From: Flavobacteriaceae bacterium
GTDB lineage: Bacteria > Bacteroidota > Bacteroidia > Flavobacteriales > Flavobacteriaceae
DNA length: 64,000 nt
NCBI GenBank assembly: GCA_016780065.1
Contig: JADHML010000001.1
Span: 1-64,000 of the forward strand
Reading direction: 5' to 3'
The notes beneath the pieces are model-generated. The model was given only the letters and a program-made list of their open reading frames with translations. It ran no database searches and was not told where the DNA came from. A program made the translations under genes and the position numbers. Of the stretch, positions 16,194 through 28,700 are shown in pieces (position 1 is the stretch's first letter; each line of letters opens with the position of its first letter).

Positions 16194-18242
16194 ATGAAAG
16201 TTAAAGCTACGCTGTTAGCTTTTTTAATAGTTTCTTGTCAAACAGATTCATTTGATTTCGACAAGCTCAGCAGCCAAACTGGACTAGCTCCAGAAGTTCA
16301 ACTTCCTTTGGGAACAATCGAATTCCAAGCCCAAACCTTTTTAGATGACCTTGATTTTATTGTAGAGTATGACCGGGATGTCTATGGCACCATCTATCTT
16401 AAAGACACCATCTCTAATGTGGTCAGTGTTGGGGTAGATGACATATATGACGTTAATACGCTTTCGTCTGACTTTAATACAACATATACTATCGAGCCTG
16501 TTGAAATAGCCGATTTTCAAACAGGACTAGACCCTATATATGTCAGTCAAAAAGCACAACTCCCCGATGGTCAATTGATATTTATCCCTCCTTTTCCTGT
16601 GCCTATTCAGTATCAAGACACTTCCCTTTTATTCGAAGAATCCTTTAGCAATGTCGTTTTCGCTTCGGGAAGCTTAGATGTGACAATCACAAATTTCACC
16701 CCGATTTATCTAGAGCTCAACTTCGCGCTCAAAAATGCCGATGGAAATCAAATCTTTCAATTTGGTCCTTTGGGTTTAAATAGTGGAAATAACTATGTTC
16801 ACATGATCGATCTAGAGGGTATCAATGTAAGCCAAACCATTACAATGGATATAACGTTGGATTCCCCAGGCAGTGGGTCTTCTATGGTGCCTATCGATCA
16901 TAGCAATGATATGGTTGCCTTGGATCTTTCTCTAAAAGACGCCTCTGTTTCAGAAGCAACGCTGAGCGCAGATCGAACCTTTGAATACAGCTTTTCTAAG
17001 AATGTTTCTTTTAGCTCTGATGATGATGTGTCATTAAGACAATTAAACCTTCAAGAAGCACGCTTTCTTCTAGAGGTCGAAAATCAATTAGGCTTTGGCG
17101 CCAACCTATCCCTTAAAAGCATGGAGAGTTTTGTCGATAACAACAACCTAGAAAACAGCTTTTATCTTTCACCTTCTCCTAATTTACAGAACTTCCATTG
17201 GGAGATGAATAATGTGGAGCTAAACTTTACGGACAACCCTTCTTCTGGAGCCAGTGAAATATTACTTGATTTCGATGTCGATATTACATTAAATTCGGGT
17301 CAAACCATTAGAACCAATCAAGGATTTTTATTAAGTGGTCTGTTCGAAAATTTGGTTTTAGATACTGCCTTCGGAGATTTCGGAGTTTTGGAAGAAATTT
17401 CAGAGGAGTTCATCTCAGTTCAATCTGATTTGGATGACTTAACTGGTGAAGTTAGATTTGTTGAGCCCAAAATCGATTTATTTGTTCACAACTCATTTGG
17501 ATTACCCGCCAAGCTTCGTACCGAAATATCTGCCCAACGAAAAGATTTAAGCTCTCTTGATTTTATTGTTGAACCTTCTTTAGAAACACGATTTATTGAG
17601 GCCCCAACTGCGGTCTTTGACACGGCAACCACTCGTTTGACCTATGACGCAAACAACAGCAATATTGATGATTTGTTGGCTTTTATGCCAGATGACCAAA
17701 TTCATGCGAAGGTTTATTTTACAACCAACCCCCCTGAGTTGGCCTATGGGGAGAATTTCATCACAAGCAAATCCGAGTTTAGGTTAGATGCGGAGATTGA
17801 GACGCCTGCCCACTTCAACATTGATAATTTTGCCATCCAAGACACATTGTCCTTCTCAAAACCCATTCTTTCAGGGGAAAATATAGAAAAAATAACGGAG
17901 GCTAAAATGTATGTCAACTACACTTCCTCTTTACCACTAGAGCTAAACCTAGAAATGGAAATTATAGATTCTCAAACCCAAATGCTGTACACTACTTTGC
18001 CATCTGTTCTGATAAACCCCGCGCCCACTAATGATAACGGTGAGGTTGTCGGTAGCAATCAAAACGTAATTACATTGACGTTTGATAGTGAACAAATTAC
18101 AGCTCTTAAAAATGGCGATGCGATTGCGCTCAATATCACAACAAGCTCCACAGAAAAAGAAACAAAGAATGTTAAAATTTCAGCCAATGCATCTTTATCT
18201 TTTGATGTTTCTGTTGCTGTTAAAATTGATTTGGATGAATAG
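16194..18242 (+). CDS. Large lipoprotein of unknown function, first gene of the surface locus
   Basis: The protein has 682 residues. It starts with a very short lipoprotein signal, MKVKATLLAFLIVSC (lipid-modified Cys15), so it is membrane-anchored after export. The rest is rich in beta-strand-like alternation of hydrophobic and polar residues with many Asp/Asn/Ser, suggesting stacked beta-sandwich domains. No catalytic motif is visible. The stop overlaps the start of the next gene by 8 nt, so the two are translationally coupled and probably form a complex. I recognise this only as a lipoprotein that accompanies DUF5723-type genes in flavobacteria; the family function is not known to me. Confidence 0.75.
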   Translation: MKVKATLLAFLIVSCQTDSFDFDKLSSQTGLAPEVQLPLGTIEFQAQTFLDDLDFIVEYDRDVYGTIYLKDTISNVVSVGVDDIYDVNTLSSDFNTTYTIEPVEIADFQTGLDPIYVSQKAQLPDGQLIFIPPFPVPIQYQDTSLLFEESFSNVVFASGSLDVTITNFTPIYLELNFALKNADGNQIFQFGPLGLNSGNNYVHMIDLEGINVSQTITMDITLDSPGSGSSMVPIDHSNDMVALDLSLKDASVSEATLSADRTFEYSFSKNVSFSSDDDVSLRQLNLQEARFLLEVENQLGFGANLSLKSMESFVDNNNLENSFYLSPSPNLQNFHWEMNNVELNFTDNPSSGASEILLDFDVDITLNSGQTIRTNQGFLLSGLFENLVLDTAFGDFGVLEEISEEFISVQSDLDDLTGEVRFVEPKIDLFVHNSFGLPAKLRTEISAQRKDLSSLDFIVEPSLETRFIEAPTAVFDTATTRLTYDANNSNIDDLLAFMPDDQIHAKVYFTTNPPELAYGENFITSKSEFRLDAEIETPAHFNIDNFAIQDTLSFSKPILSGENIEKITEAKMYVNYTSSLPLELNLEMEIIDSQTQMLYTTLPSVLINPAPTNDNGEVVGSNQNVITLTFDSEQITALKNGDAIALNITTSSTEKETKNVKISANASLSFDVSVAVKIDLDE

Positions 18243-19656
18243 AACTACTTTTTCTAGAGGTTTTATTGGTTTGGTTTTTATTTTTGGAACCTACTCATCG
18301 GTTGGTCAAGACAATCTTACCTCATACCACCAAAAAAATAATATTGAAAAACTAACATTCAACCCCGCTCTGTATAAAGACGAGAAAGCTCATGCTCAGT
18401 TAGGGGTTATGAGTCTAGGAGTTGGTTCAAGCAGTAATTTTTTATACAGTGACCTTATACATAAAGGCACTGGAGCACTCTCAGACTCTCTGGTTATTGA
18501 CATTCCAAAGTTTAAGCTGGCTTTAGACAAAGACAATTACTTGAGTGTATCAGCCAGTTCGTCAATTTTCCACCTGATGGTACGAGGTGGAAAAAGAAAT
18601 TTTAGAAATCGAATCCCTAAATACCCTCATTATACAAGCTTTAGGATACGTAACCGAGTAACGGGTGGGTTCTTTTTCGACAAAAATTATATAGAGCTTT
18701 TTACTCAAGGAAACGCGCCTTTTTACAATGATTTTTTTCAAACAGGCCAGGCAAATATTGACATATCGGCCTTTACAGAAACAAGTGTTTCACATGGTCG
18801 TCAGCTTTCAAAACGTCTGTGGGTTGGCGTCAGGGCTAAGTTTTTGCATGGGCTTTATGACATCAAAACACAAGAGTTTTCACTAGGATTGCAAGGATTT
18901 GAATTTGAGAATTATGTAGACGTACAAGCGCAGGGGTCTATTTCGGTTTCGGGCCCTATTGAGTTGAGTCTTGATCAAAATGGATTTTTAACCGAGGTTG
19001 ACTTTCAGCCTTTTTCCAGCATCAATCCTTTTTCAATGAAAAACCCTGGCTATGCATTTGATTTAGGTTTGGTATATGAACTTTCCAATAATTTATTTTT
19101 GAGTTTGAGTGTAACAGATTTGGGTAAAATCACTTGGAGAGAGGATGTTCAACAAATTGCTTTGAACACTCAATACCGATATGAGCCTTTGAACTTTGAC
19201 AATTCTTACGATGATGATTCGACAGACTATGTAAATCCCAGTGACTTATTTGATGAGTTATCTGAAGATATAAAACAGGCCTTTGTTTGGACCGATCGAA
19301 CGGGAAGCTACTCTCAAACCTTGAACTCCAAGTTTTATGCAGGGCTCCAGTACAGCGTAAATACCAACTTTGATATTGGCTTGACTTATTTGAGGTCAAA
19401 AATTAAAAACTTCGAAAATCAAATATTAGCTCTTTCAGCCAATATGAAATTTTTGAATGTGCTTTCTTTTTCACCGACTTATATACATAGTAATGGTGTC
19501 AACCTTTTCGGTGGTGCCATTGGACTACAATTTGGATCGAGTCAAATTTATGCATCCGTTACTGATATTTCATCTTTGATTGACCCCGCGAACTCGTACA
19601 GACCAGAACTACAGCTGGGCTTTACGTTGTGTTTGGAAAAGGAACGAAACAGATAA
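18235..19656 (+). CDS. DUF5723-like outer-membrane beta-barrel protein
   Basis: The start is taken as the ATG at 18235 (MNRTTFSRGFIGLVFIFG), giving 473 residues. An open frame extends upstream, but it lies inside the preceding gene and lacks a signal peptide, whereas this start gives one directly (cleavage near SSVGQ). The mature protein has the NPAL motif after the N-terminus (LTFNPALYKDE), many amphipathic strands and alternating aromatics. This fits an outer-membrane barrel of the DUF5723 type, distantly like PorV/FadL-style proteins. It overlaps the lipoprotein gene by 8 nt and precedes the giant surface protein by about 100 nt. Function is unknown; a role in export or anchoring of surface material is inference. 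Confidence 0.7.
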   Translation: MNRTTFSRGFIGLVFIFGTYSSVGQDNLTSYHQKNNIEKLTFNPALYKDEKAHAQLGVMSLGVGSSSNFLYSDLIHKGTGALSDSLVIDIPKFKLALDKDNYLSVSASSSIFHLMVRGGKRNFRNRIPKYPHYTSFRIRNRVTGGFFFDKNYIELFTQGNAPFYNDFFQTGQANIDISAFTETSVSHGRQLSKRLWVGVRAKFLHGLYDIKTQEFSLGLQGFEFENYVDVQAQGSISVSGPIELSLDQNGFLTEVDFQPFSSINPFSMKNPGYAFDLGLVYELSNNLFLSLSVTDLGKITWREDVQQIALNTQYRYEPLNFDNSYDDDSTDYVNPSDLFDELSEDIKQAFVWTDRTGSYSQTLNSKFYAGLQYSVNTNFDIGLTYLRSKIKNFENQILALSANMKFLNVLSFSPTYIHSNGVNLFGGAIGLQFGSSQIYASVTDISSLIDPANSYRPELQLGFTLCLEKERNR

Positions 19657-19712
19657 ATAGAGAATATTAAAGAACGTACAATTTTTTTTAAATTATCGAG
19701 TTATTTAATAAC

Positions 19713-19720
19713 TATATTTG
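19713..19720 (+). promoter_or_regulatory. Candidate -7 element of the giant surface-protein gene
   Basis: TATATTTG matches TAnnTTTG in the AT-rich gap between the DUF5723-like gene and the ATG at 19756. No -33 TTG is apparent, so strength and regulation are unclear. Confidence 0.45.
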
Positions 19721-19755
19721 AAACAAGCTTTTGAATTAAACTATATTTTCCTCTT

Positions 19756-22700
19756 ATGTTCGGAGTTATGAGGTATTACCTTCTGTGTGTAACCACAATG
19801 GTGGTTGCCATGGCATCAATTGATTCAAGTTATGCTTTTACTTCACACGAGAATAATGTCCATAATCTTAACATTCTTCAAGCTCCTACCATTACACTTT
19901 TGGGAGATAATGAAATCATTCTTTCACAAGGTCAATTTTTTGATGAACCTGGATACGAAGCTTTTGATGTTGATGGAAATGATATTACAAGTGATGTGGT
20001 TGTTTCATATGATTTTGATGAAACGGCACCGCTCAATACTCCGGGCAACTATGTTGTTTCCTACAACGTAACCGATGCTGCAAACAATCCTGCTGCAGAG
20101 GTAACACGTACGGTAATCGTTCTTGACACCGAGCCCCCCGTGATTACGTTGAATGACCCGAACCCACTCACTCTCGATCAGGGAGAGGCTTTCACTGACC
20201 CAGGCTATTCCGCTATCGATAATGTTGATGGTGACATTACCAGCAATGTGGTTGTGGACCCACCCAATTTCAACACATCTGAGGCGGGAACCTTTACCAT
20301 TACATATAACGTAACTGATGCTGCTAACAACCCTGCCGAGGAACAAGTACGCACAGTAATCGTTCTTGACACCGAGGCCCCTGTGATTACTTTAAATGAA
20401 CCAAATCCATTTACGGTGAATCAGGGCCAAATTTTTACCGATCCCGGCTATTCCGCTATCGATAATGTTGATGGTGTCATTACAAGCAATGTGGTTGTAA
20501 ATCCAACAAATTTCGACACTTCTGAGGCAGGAACCTTTACCATAACTTATAACGTATCCGATGCCGCGGACAACCCTGCTGCAGAGGCTGTACGTACGGT
20601 GATTGTTCTTGATAAGGAGGCTCCTGTTATTATTTTGAATGACCCGAATCCACTCACACTCGATCAGGGCGAAGCTTTTACTGACCCAGGCTATTCCGCT
20701 ATCGACAATTTTGATGGTATCATTACCAGCAATGTAGTTGTCACCCCACCCGATTTCAATGCATCTGAGGCTGGAACCTTTATTCTTAGATACAACGTTT
20801 CCGATGCTGCGAACAATCCTGCTGCAGAGGTAACACGTACGGTAATCGTTCTTGACACCGAGTCCCCCGTGATTACGTTGAATGGCCCGAACCCATTCAC
20901 AGTAAATCAGGGTCAAGTTTTTACTGACCCCGGCTATGTGGCTACCGACAACTTTGATGGAAACATCACCTCAAATGTGGATGTGATCCCAACAGACTTC
21001 AGCACTTTAGAGGCCGGAACCTTTACCATTACATACAACGTGTCAGATGCTGCGAACAATCCTGCTGAGGAAAAAGTACGTACAGTAATTGTTCTGGACA
21101 CAGAAGCTCCTGTGATTACTTTGGATGGGGATAACCCCTACATTATACAAGTAGGGCTTCCGTATGTAGAGCCAGGAGTTTCTGCCATTGATAATGTTGA
21201 TGGAATCATCAACGAGTCTGAAATTTCAGTTGATTCAAACCTTAACGTCAATGAGGTCGGGGTTTACAGCATTGAATACACGGCAATTGATACTTCAGGG
21301 AATACAGCAAGCGAGACAAGAATTGTGCAAGTTGTTGACAATGAAGCTCCAATAATTAGCCTATTTGGCAGCCCTAATATTACTTTAAACCAAGGGGATG
21401 TTTATACCGATCCCGGCTATTCTGCTTCCGATAATGTTGATGGTGACATTACCAACAATGTAGTTGTAAATCCAACAGCTTTTGATACTTCAGAGGCAGG
21501 AACCGTTTTTATAAGTTATAACGTATCCGATTCTTCAGGCAATGCTGCTGAGGAAAAAATACGCACGGTGGTAGTTTTGGATACCGAAGCTCCTATCATA
21601 ACTTTGAGCCCCCCCAGTCCCTATACCGTAAACCAAGGACAGGTGTTTACCGATCCAGGGTATTCGGCAATCGATAATCTAGATGGCAACATTACATCTA
21701 ATGTAGTTGTCACACCATCTAATTTTAGTACCTCTGAGGCAGGTACATTCACCCTCAGATATAATGTTTCAGACGCTGCTAGCAATGATGCTGTTGAACA
21801 AACACGTACGGTCATTGTACTAGACACAGAGCCTCCCGTTATTGATATATTGGGTGCAAACCCGATGTCGATAAACCAAGGAGAATCTTATGTTGAACTT
21901 GGTGCTAGAGCAACTGACAACGTGGACGGAACCGTGACCCCAATCGATATAAACGGTAGTGTAGATAGTTCAACTCCTGGTATTTACAATATTGTATATT
22001 CAGCAACTGACTCCTCTGGAAATATCGGCACGGCCACCAGAGTTGTGAATGTGATTGATCAGATACCCCCTGTTATCACCGTTCTTGGGGACACTTCCCT
22101 TACAGTGAATCAGGATCAAGTATTTACCGATCCAGGATATACTGCCACCGACAATGTTGATGGTGATATTACGAACAATGTGGTTGTAACCCCACCAAAC
22201 TTTAATACCTCGCAGGCCGGTGTATTTGTAATTAGCTACAACGTTTCTGATGCCGCGGGTAATGCAGCAGCCACCAAAACCAGAACCATAGAAGTTCTTG
22301 ATACAGAAGACCCAGTGATTGTCTTTCTTGGAGGGAACCCAGACACAACCCCCTACGGAGAACCTTATGTGGAACCTGGAGTCTATGCCACGGATAATGT
22401 TGATGGCAACATCAATCAGACCGCTTTTAACATCAATTATACTACCCTAAACACCAATGCCCTTGGCACTTATAATGTGTCATATACGGTTTCAGATTCC
22501 TCAGGAAATACCGCCACAGCAAACAGAATTGTGAATGTGGTTGATGAGACGCCTCCTGTCATCAACATTCTTGGACAGATTTCAACTTCCATTGACCAAG
22601 GCGAACCCTATACAGATGCAGGAGCGACTGCTTTTGATCAAATTGATGGTGATTTGACCCCACGAATTGTTACCACTCCGGCAAGCTTAAACACTTCGTC

Positions 22701-25700
22701 AGCGGGTACTTTTTCTATTGAATACTCTGTGGTTGACAATGCTGGAAATGAAGCCACAGCAACTAGGACGGTGATTGTCAATGATACAGAACCCCCTGTA
22801 ATCACCCTATTGGGAGACAACCCTTTGGATATGGGTCAAGGGAGCGGCTATACTGAGCCAGGCTTTGAGGTGACCGACAATGTGGACAACAACCTTGCGG
22901 AGTTGCTTTCCCCAGACATATCAAATTTAGATGTCAATTCTCCGGGTGAATATGAAGTGTATTATGACATATCGGACAGTGCAGGCAACGATGCCGTACA
23001 ACAAGTAAGAACGGTTATTGTTCATCCATTACCTGGAACGCCCACGCAAATTTTTGACCCTGCTCAAACAATATATCAAGGGGATACGGGATTATCTTTT
23101 TCGGTTTCTTCGGTGACCAATGCAGATTCCTATGTGTGGAATTTCCCGTCTGGAGCGACCATAGTGAGTGGTAACGGTACAAACTCAGTTGTGGTTGATT
23201 TTTCAACAGATGCGGTAAGTGGTCAGGTAACGGTTTATGCAACAAACACTTATGGTGCTGGTCAAACAAGTCCTGTTTATAATTTGGTTGTTGAGCCCAA
23301 GCCCAAAGCCCTAACGGGCGACAATAGAGAGATTTGTTTGGGAGAAGAAACCATTCTCGGAGCAGCCTCAGTTCCAGGAAGTACGTATTCTTGGTCATCT
23401 GTTCCTGTAGATTCGAGTATCAATTTCCCTACAAGCTCCAACCCTACGGTTCAGCCTCAGGTAACGACCATTTATACGCTGACAGAAACGTTTTCAAATG
23501 GAGTTTCCACGACCAATTCCGTGCAAGTACTTGTGAATCCAGTACCACAGGCAGAGGTGATCTCAGACACCACTCTTTGCGAAAACCAATCCATTTCTAT
23601 TGGTGGGGATGGTGGAAACGGAAACACATTTAGTTGGACATCATTGCCTGCTGGTTTTAGTTCTTCTTTGGCCAATCCAACCTTGTCGCCAAGTGACCTC
23701 ACGCAGACCAGAACCTATTACCTGACCGAAACCAACCCATCTACGGGTTGTAGCACCACCAATTCTGTTACAATTACAGTAGAAGAATTACCTGTGATTT
23801 CTGCAGGTCCATCAAGTGATACTATCTGTGAAACTGAAAACCAATATCTCCTTGACCAAGCAACAAGCTCTCAAACTTCAGGGGTCGATTATCAGTGGAC
23901 CGTTGTTGGTGGTAATTCGAGTCAGTTTAGCGACTCAAATTCGTTAAATCCTGTCTTTACACCAAGTGCTCAGGATAAGGCCAATGGCAGTGTGTTGTTA
24001 CAACTTACAGCCACACCCAATGCCTTCTGTGCTGCTACGCCAGTGGTAAGTCAGCTTACTCTAAATTTTGAACCTGCTCCAATAGCAGACGCAGGACCTT
24101 CTGGTACCATATGCGGAGATGGAAGTTTCCAAATTGCTGCCACAGCAGCAAACGGAACCATTCGTTGGGAAGCTGTCGGTGCTACAAGAGGTTTCCTGAA
24201 CAATTACAACATCTCAAACCCCATTTACACACCTTCTGCTGAAGATGTGGCGGCGGGTCAGGCTTCCTTTAGACTTGTAGTATCACCCAACAACCCTTGT
24301 GACGAGGATGTAGATGGAGGTACTGTTACGATCAACATTACAGAGCCCCACTCGGTCTCATTGCCATCATCCTATGTGATGTGTGAAGATGATGCAAACA
24401 TTCAACTCTCGGCAACGATTCAAAACGAATCTTCCATTGTTTGGGAAACTTCTGGGGATGGTGTTTTTGTCCCAGCAAACGGAGCAAATACCTCTAATCC
24501 CATTTATCAACCAGGTCCTTCAGACATTGCAAATGGCGGTGCCACTCTCACGGTCAGGGTAGAAGGAAACGGTGTCTGTAGCGCAGAAAAACAGGCAGAG
24601 ACCCTTATTACAATCAATAAAAATCCGGTTGTCGACGCAGGTCCTCCTGGTACGTTTTGTGAAGATGGCATCGAACTAAGCAGTGCCTCAGCGACAAATT
24701 ATGATACCGTCACTTGGACGGTTATTGGGGGCAACGGACAGTTTTTACCCAACAATTTGGTTCCAAACCCGACCTATGTTCCAGGTCCTCTCGATTTTAC
24801 AAACGGAACAGTGACCCTAAAGATTGAGGCAACTCCGTTAGACTCATGCAGCGATACGGATTCAGACGTTGCGATTTTTGAGGTATATAACAATCCATTG
24901 GTCAATGCAGGTCCAGACGCTACCATTTGTGAAGGGGATTCATTTACACTCTCGCAAGCGACAGCAACTTATCAAACTTCTATTGAGTGGGTTACGAGTG
25001 GAACGGGTTCATTTAATGATCTTTCTGTTCGCAACCCCATTTATAGGCCCAGCCTTGCAGACATAGACAACCAGTCTGTTACCCTAACCATGAATGTGAC
25101 AGCTCAGGGCAGTTGCTCAGATGACCAGAATTCTATGGTCCTAAGTATTGTCAAAAAGCCTGTTATAGATGCCGGTTCAGACCTTACCCTCTGTCAAGGA
25201 GAGGAAGTTCAAATCAGTGCCAGTGCTCAATACTACGCTAGTATTCAGTGGACGAAGCAGGGTGGTTCGGGTGTGTTGCTCAATAACGATTCTCTAAGCC
25301 CGATTTATCAATCATCGCCCGATGATGTTGGAAGGATCACACTGACCATGACTGCACAGCCTTTGGACGCCAATGGCAATGCATGTGGAGTTCCTGTTTC
25401 TGATGAACTCATACTATTGGTAGGAGAAACCCCCACAGTAGAAGTGGGAGGCAATGCAACCATTTGTGAGGGAGAAAGTTTTTCATTTGAAAACGGTCGT
25501 GTTTCTGCGACCGAATACAGCAATTTGACTTGGACAGCGGTTGGTCAAGGAGATGGTACTTTTAGCGGAGGCAATTCCACCACACCCACCTATACGCCAG
25601 ACGCTTTTGACATTGGCAACGGAAGTGTGGTGTTGAGACTCACTGCTACACCAAACGAGCCCTGTTCAACGCCCGCAGTCGATGAAATGACCCTTTTCAT

Positions 25701-28700
25701 TACTCAAACACCAGAAGTGTATGCTGGTGAGGATGTCAGTTTGTGTGAAGACCAAAATGTACTAGTTGTTCAAGACGCGACTGCCACAAACTATGAAACC
25801 TTATTGTGGTCTTCTTCTGGGTCTTCAGGAACCCTTTCAAATCCAGATCAGCTCGAGGTTACCTATGTCCCATCAGCTCAAGACCTTGCTTTGGGTCAGA
25901 TTACCCTTACGCTAACAGCTACAGGTCCGTTGAGCTGTGGAGAAGTTGTTGTAGACACCAAAGCCATTTCATTTGTAAAAAATCCTGTTGCAAGTGCTGG
26001 CGCAGATGCACTAATTTGCGATACGGGAGGGTATGAATTGAGTGATGCAGAGGCAAGTGAGGCATCCTCAGTTATATGGGTATCCTCTGGAGATGGTATT
26101 TTTATACCCAGTCGTCAAGACTTAAACCCTACCTACATTCCTGGAAAAGAAGATATTGCCAATGGAGGAGACATTACACTTACACTCACGGCTTTATCCA
26201 ATAGCCCCTGTACCGAAAGTGTTTCAGATCCCATGCTGCTTACCTTGGATCCAAGTCCAAGAGTAGAGTTGGGTCCAGATAGATCCATATGTGAAGGCAG
26301 TGACTTGACGTTCGAGCTCATTGAAGGAGCAGATGTGGCACATGCGTCTTCTTATTGGTGGTCCACGTCTGGTGATGGACGTTTTACAAGCAGAACCGTT
26401 CTAAACCCTACCTACACCCCAGGCTCTTTGGACAAAAGCAATGGCGAAGCGATCACCCTGACATTGACCTTGGGAGGCAGCAGCACATGTACGAATACTG
26501 TTTCGGATTCTTTTGAATTGACCATTGTCGATCAACTTGTTGTGAATGCAGGGCCAGATGTTTCTATATGTGAGGATGGATACACCGTTTCTGGTGCGGG
26601 TCAAACCCAAAACTTTAGCAGTGTGTTGTGGACGATTTCTGAAGGATCTGGAACATTGCAAAACCCCAACTCACTTACTCCAACCTTTATTCCGAGTTCA
26701 GATGGCGTTATTGCGGGGCAAGCCAAACTCCTGCTCACTGCCGAACCCATAGCGCCGTGTGAAGGAACACTAACAGACGAGATTGTGTTGTCTATTGACG
26801 CAAACCCTGTAGTCGAAGCAGGACTTCCTATCACCATTTGTGAAGGAGAAACAATCAATGTAAATGGAGCAAGTGTAACAGTACCTAACGGGGGTTATCT
26901 TTGGTCATCTTCAGGAAATGGGATTCTTAAGGGAGCCGATACGCTAACCCCGACCTATATTCCAAGCCCTGAAGAAATTCAAGCTCAGCAAGCGGTCCTT
27001 GCCTTAACGGCCCAAGCGACCGGTGCTTGCTCTGGAGAAATTTCGGACCAGCTAATCATACAAATCAATCCCAAACCAGAGGTGTATGCAGGTGAAAACA
27101 TCACCATTTGTGAGGGTGAATCATTTACGACCTCTCAGGCGTTTGTAAACGATGGTGCAAACCCTGTTTGGAGCACCTCGTCAACTAATGAATTGTTTCC
27201 GTTTTCAGATCCAAATTCAGTAATCACTACCTACACACCTACAGAGGCAGATATAACCAATGGCTTCGTTGATCTTACACTTACCGCCGACCCGTTGGCT
27301 CCTTGTTCAGGAACCGAATCTTCTACGATTCGACTGAGTATCAGCCGTGCGCCTGTAATCAACGCAACAACCACCCTAGCCACCATTTGTGACAACGAAA
27401 CTTATACGGTCAGTGGGCTTACCGCAGATTTTGTAACTACCTACTCATGGGACACCGATGGAGATGGTAGATTCTCAAACCGAACCATTGCTGAGCCTGA
27501 ATACATCCCTGGACCGAATGACAAAACCTCTGGCGGGGCAACTCTGACCCTAACCGCTACTGGGCTCACGGGTTGTGTTCCCATTCCCCAAGATATTGAG
27601 CTGACCATAGACCCCTCTCCAGAAATTATATTGCAAACCAATTCGATTTCTACATGTTCATCTACAGACCCTGTTGTGCTCAGTGGGAATATTATCAATT
27701 ATGAATCTGCAATTAGCTGGACGTCAAGCGGGGTGGGAGGCAGCTTTGTTAATTCAGATGACCCCAATCCAGAATACACACCTTCCGCACAAGATCTTGC
27801 CAACGGTGAGGTTACCCTAACGGTAGAGGCTACACCGACCAACTCATGCACAGTGTCTGCCTTCAAGGATGTGACGATTTATTTTGTGGATCGAGTGGTT
27901 GTAGATGCAGGAAGCCATCAAACCATTTGTGAGGGTTCTTCATACCTAGTTCAAGGAGCTGATTTGGATAATCACAGCAGTTTTACTTGGATCACATCTG
28001 GAGACGGTCAGTTTTTAAATTCCAACACACTCACTCCTGAGTATATCCCCGGAAATGGCGATATCAACTTGGGCAGCGCGACACTGACCCTTCGAGCCGA
28101 CGGATTGGCTGGGTGTTCAGATTCAGATGAGGATTCAATCATACTGACCATTGCCCGCAAAGCTACGGCAGATGCCGGTCCAGAAACCGACACCAGCTGT
28201 CAAAACGCTCCTTATGCACTTGCGGGGATTGCAACCAATGAATTAAGCGTAGAATGGTTGACTAGTGGCGATGGTGGATTTACTGATATTTACGACCGCA
28301 ATCCAAATTATAACCCTGGTCCAAATGACATCCTCAATGGTAGGGTGACGCTCACTTTTAGAGCCTATAGTCAAAGCCCGTGTACTGATTTTACTGAAGA
28401 CACCCTTATTTTAGATCTCCAATCGCCGCCCACGGTCGATGCAGGACCTGATGATGAGGTTTGTATCGGGGAGTCCTATGCAATCTCCAATGCTACCATA
28501 TTAAACACACCCAATGGCACGCCAGGGGTGCTCAATCAAGATTATCAATCGATCAAATGGATAACCGATGGATCGGGTACGTTTAGTGATGATAGTGTCA
28601 TCAACCCAACCTATATACCCACTTCCACGGATTATGCCAATGGATCTGTAAGGTTAACCCTTCAAGTCACCCCTTCAGCAGCATGTGATTCGGGGAATAC

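Noticed and set aside
18082-18234. Upstream extension of the DUF5723-like frame
   Set aside because: It lies within the lipoprotein gene and would place about 50 non-signal residues before an obvious signal peptide.
20005-23702. Many antisense frames of 60-174 codons across the giant gene's N-terminal repeats
   Set aside because: They reflect repeat periodicity and the absence of stop codons on the opposite strand; none has a recognisable product or start signal.
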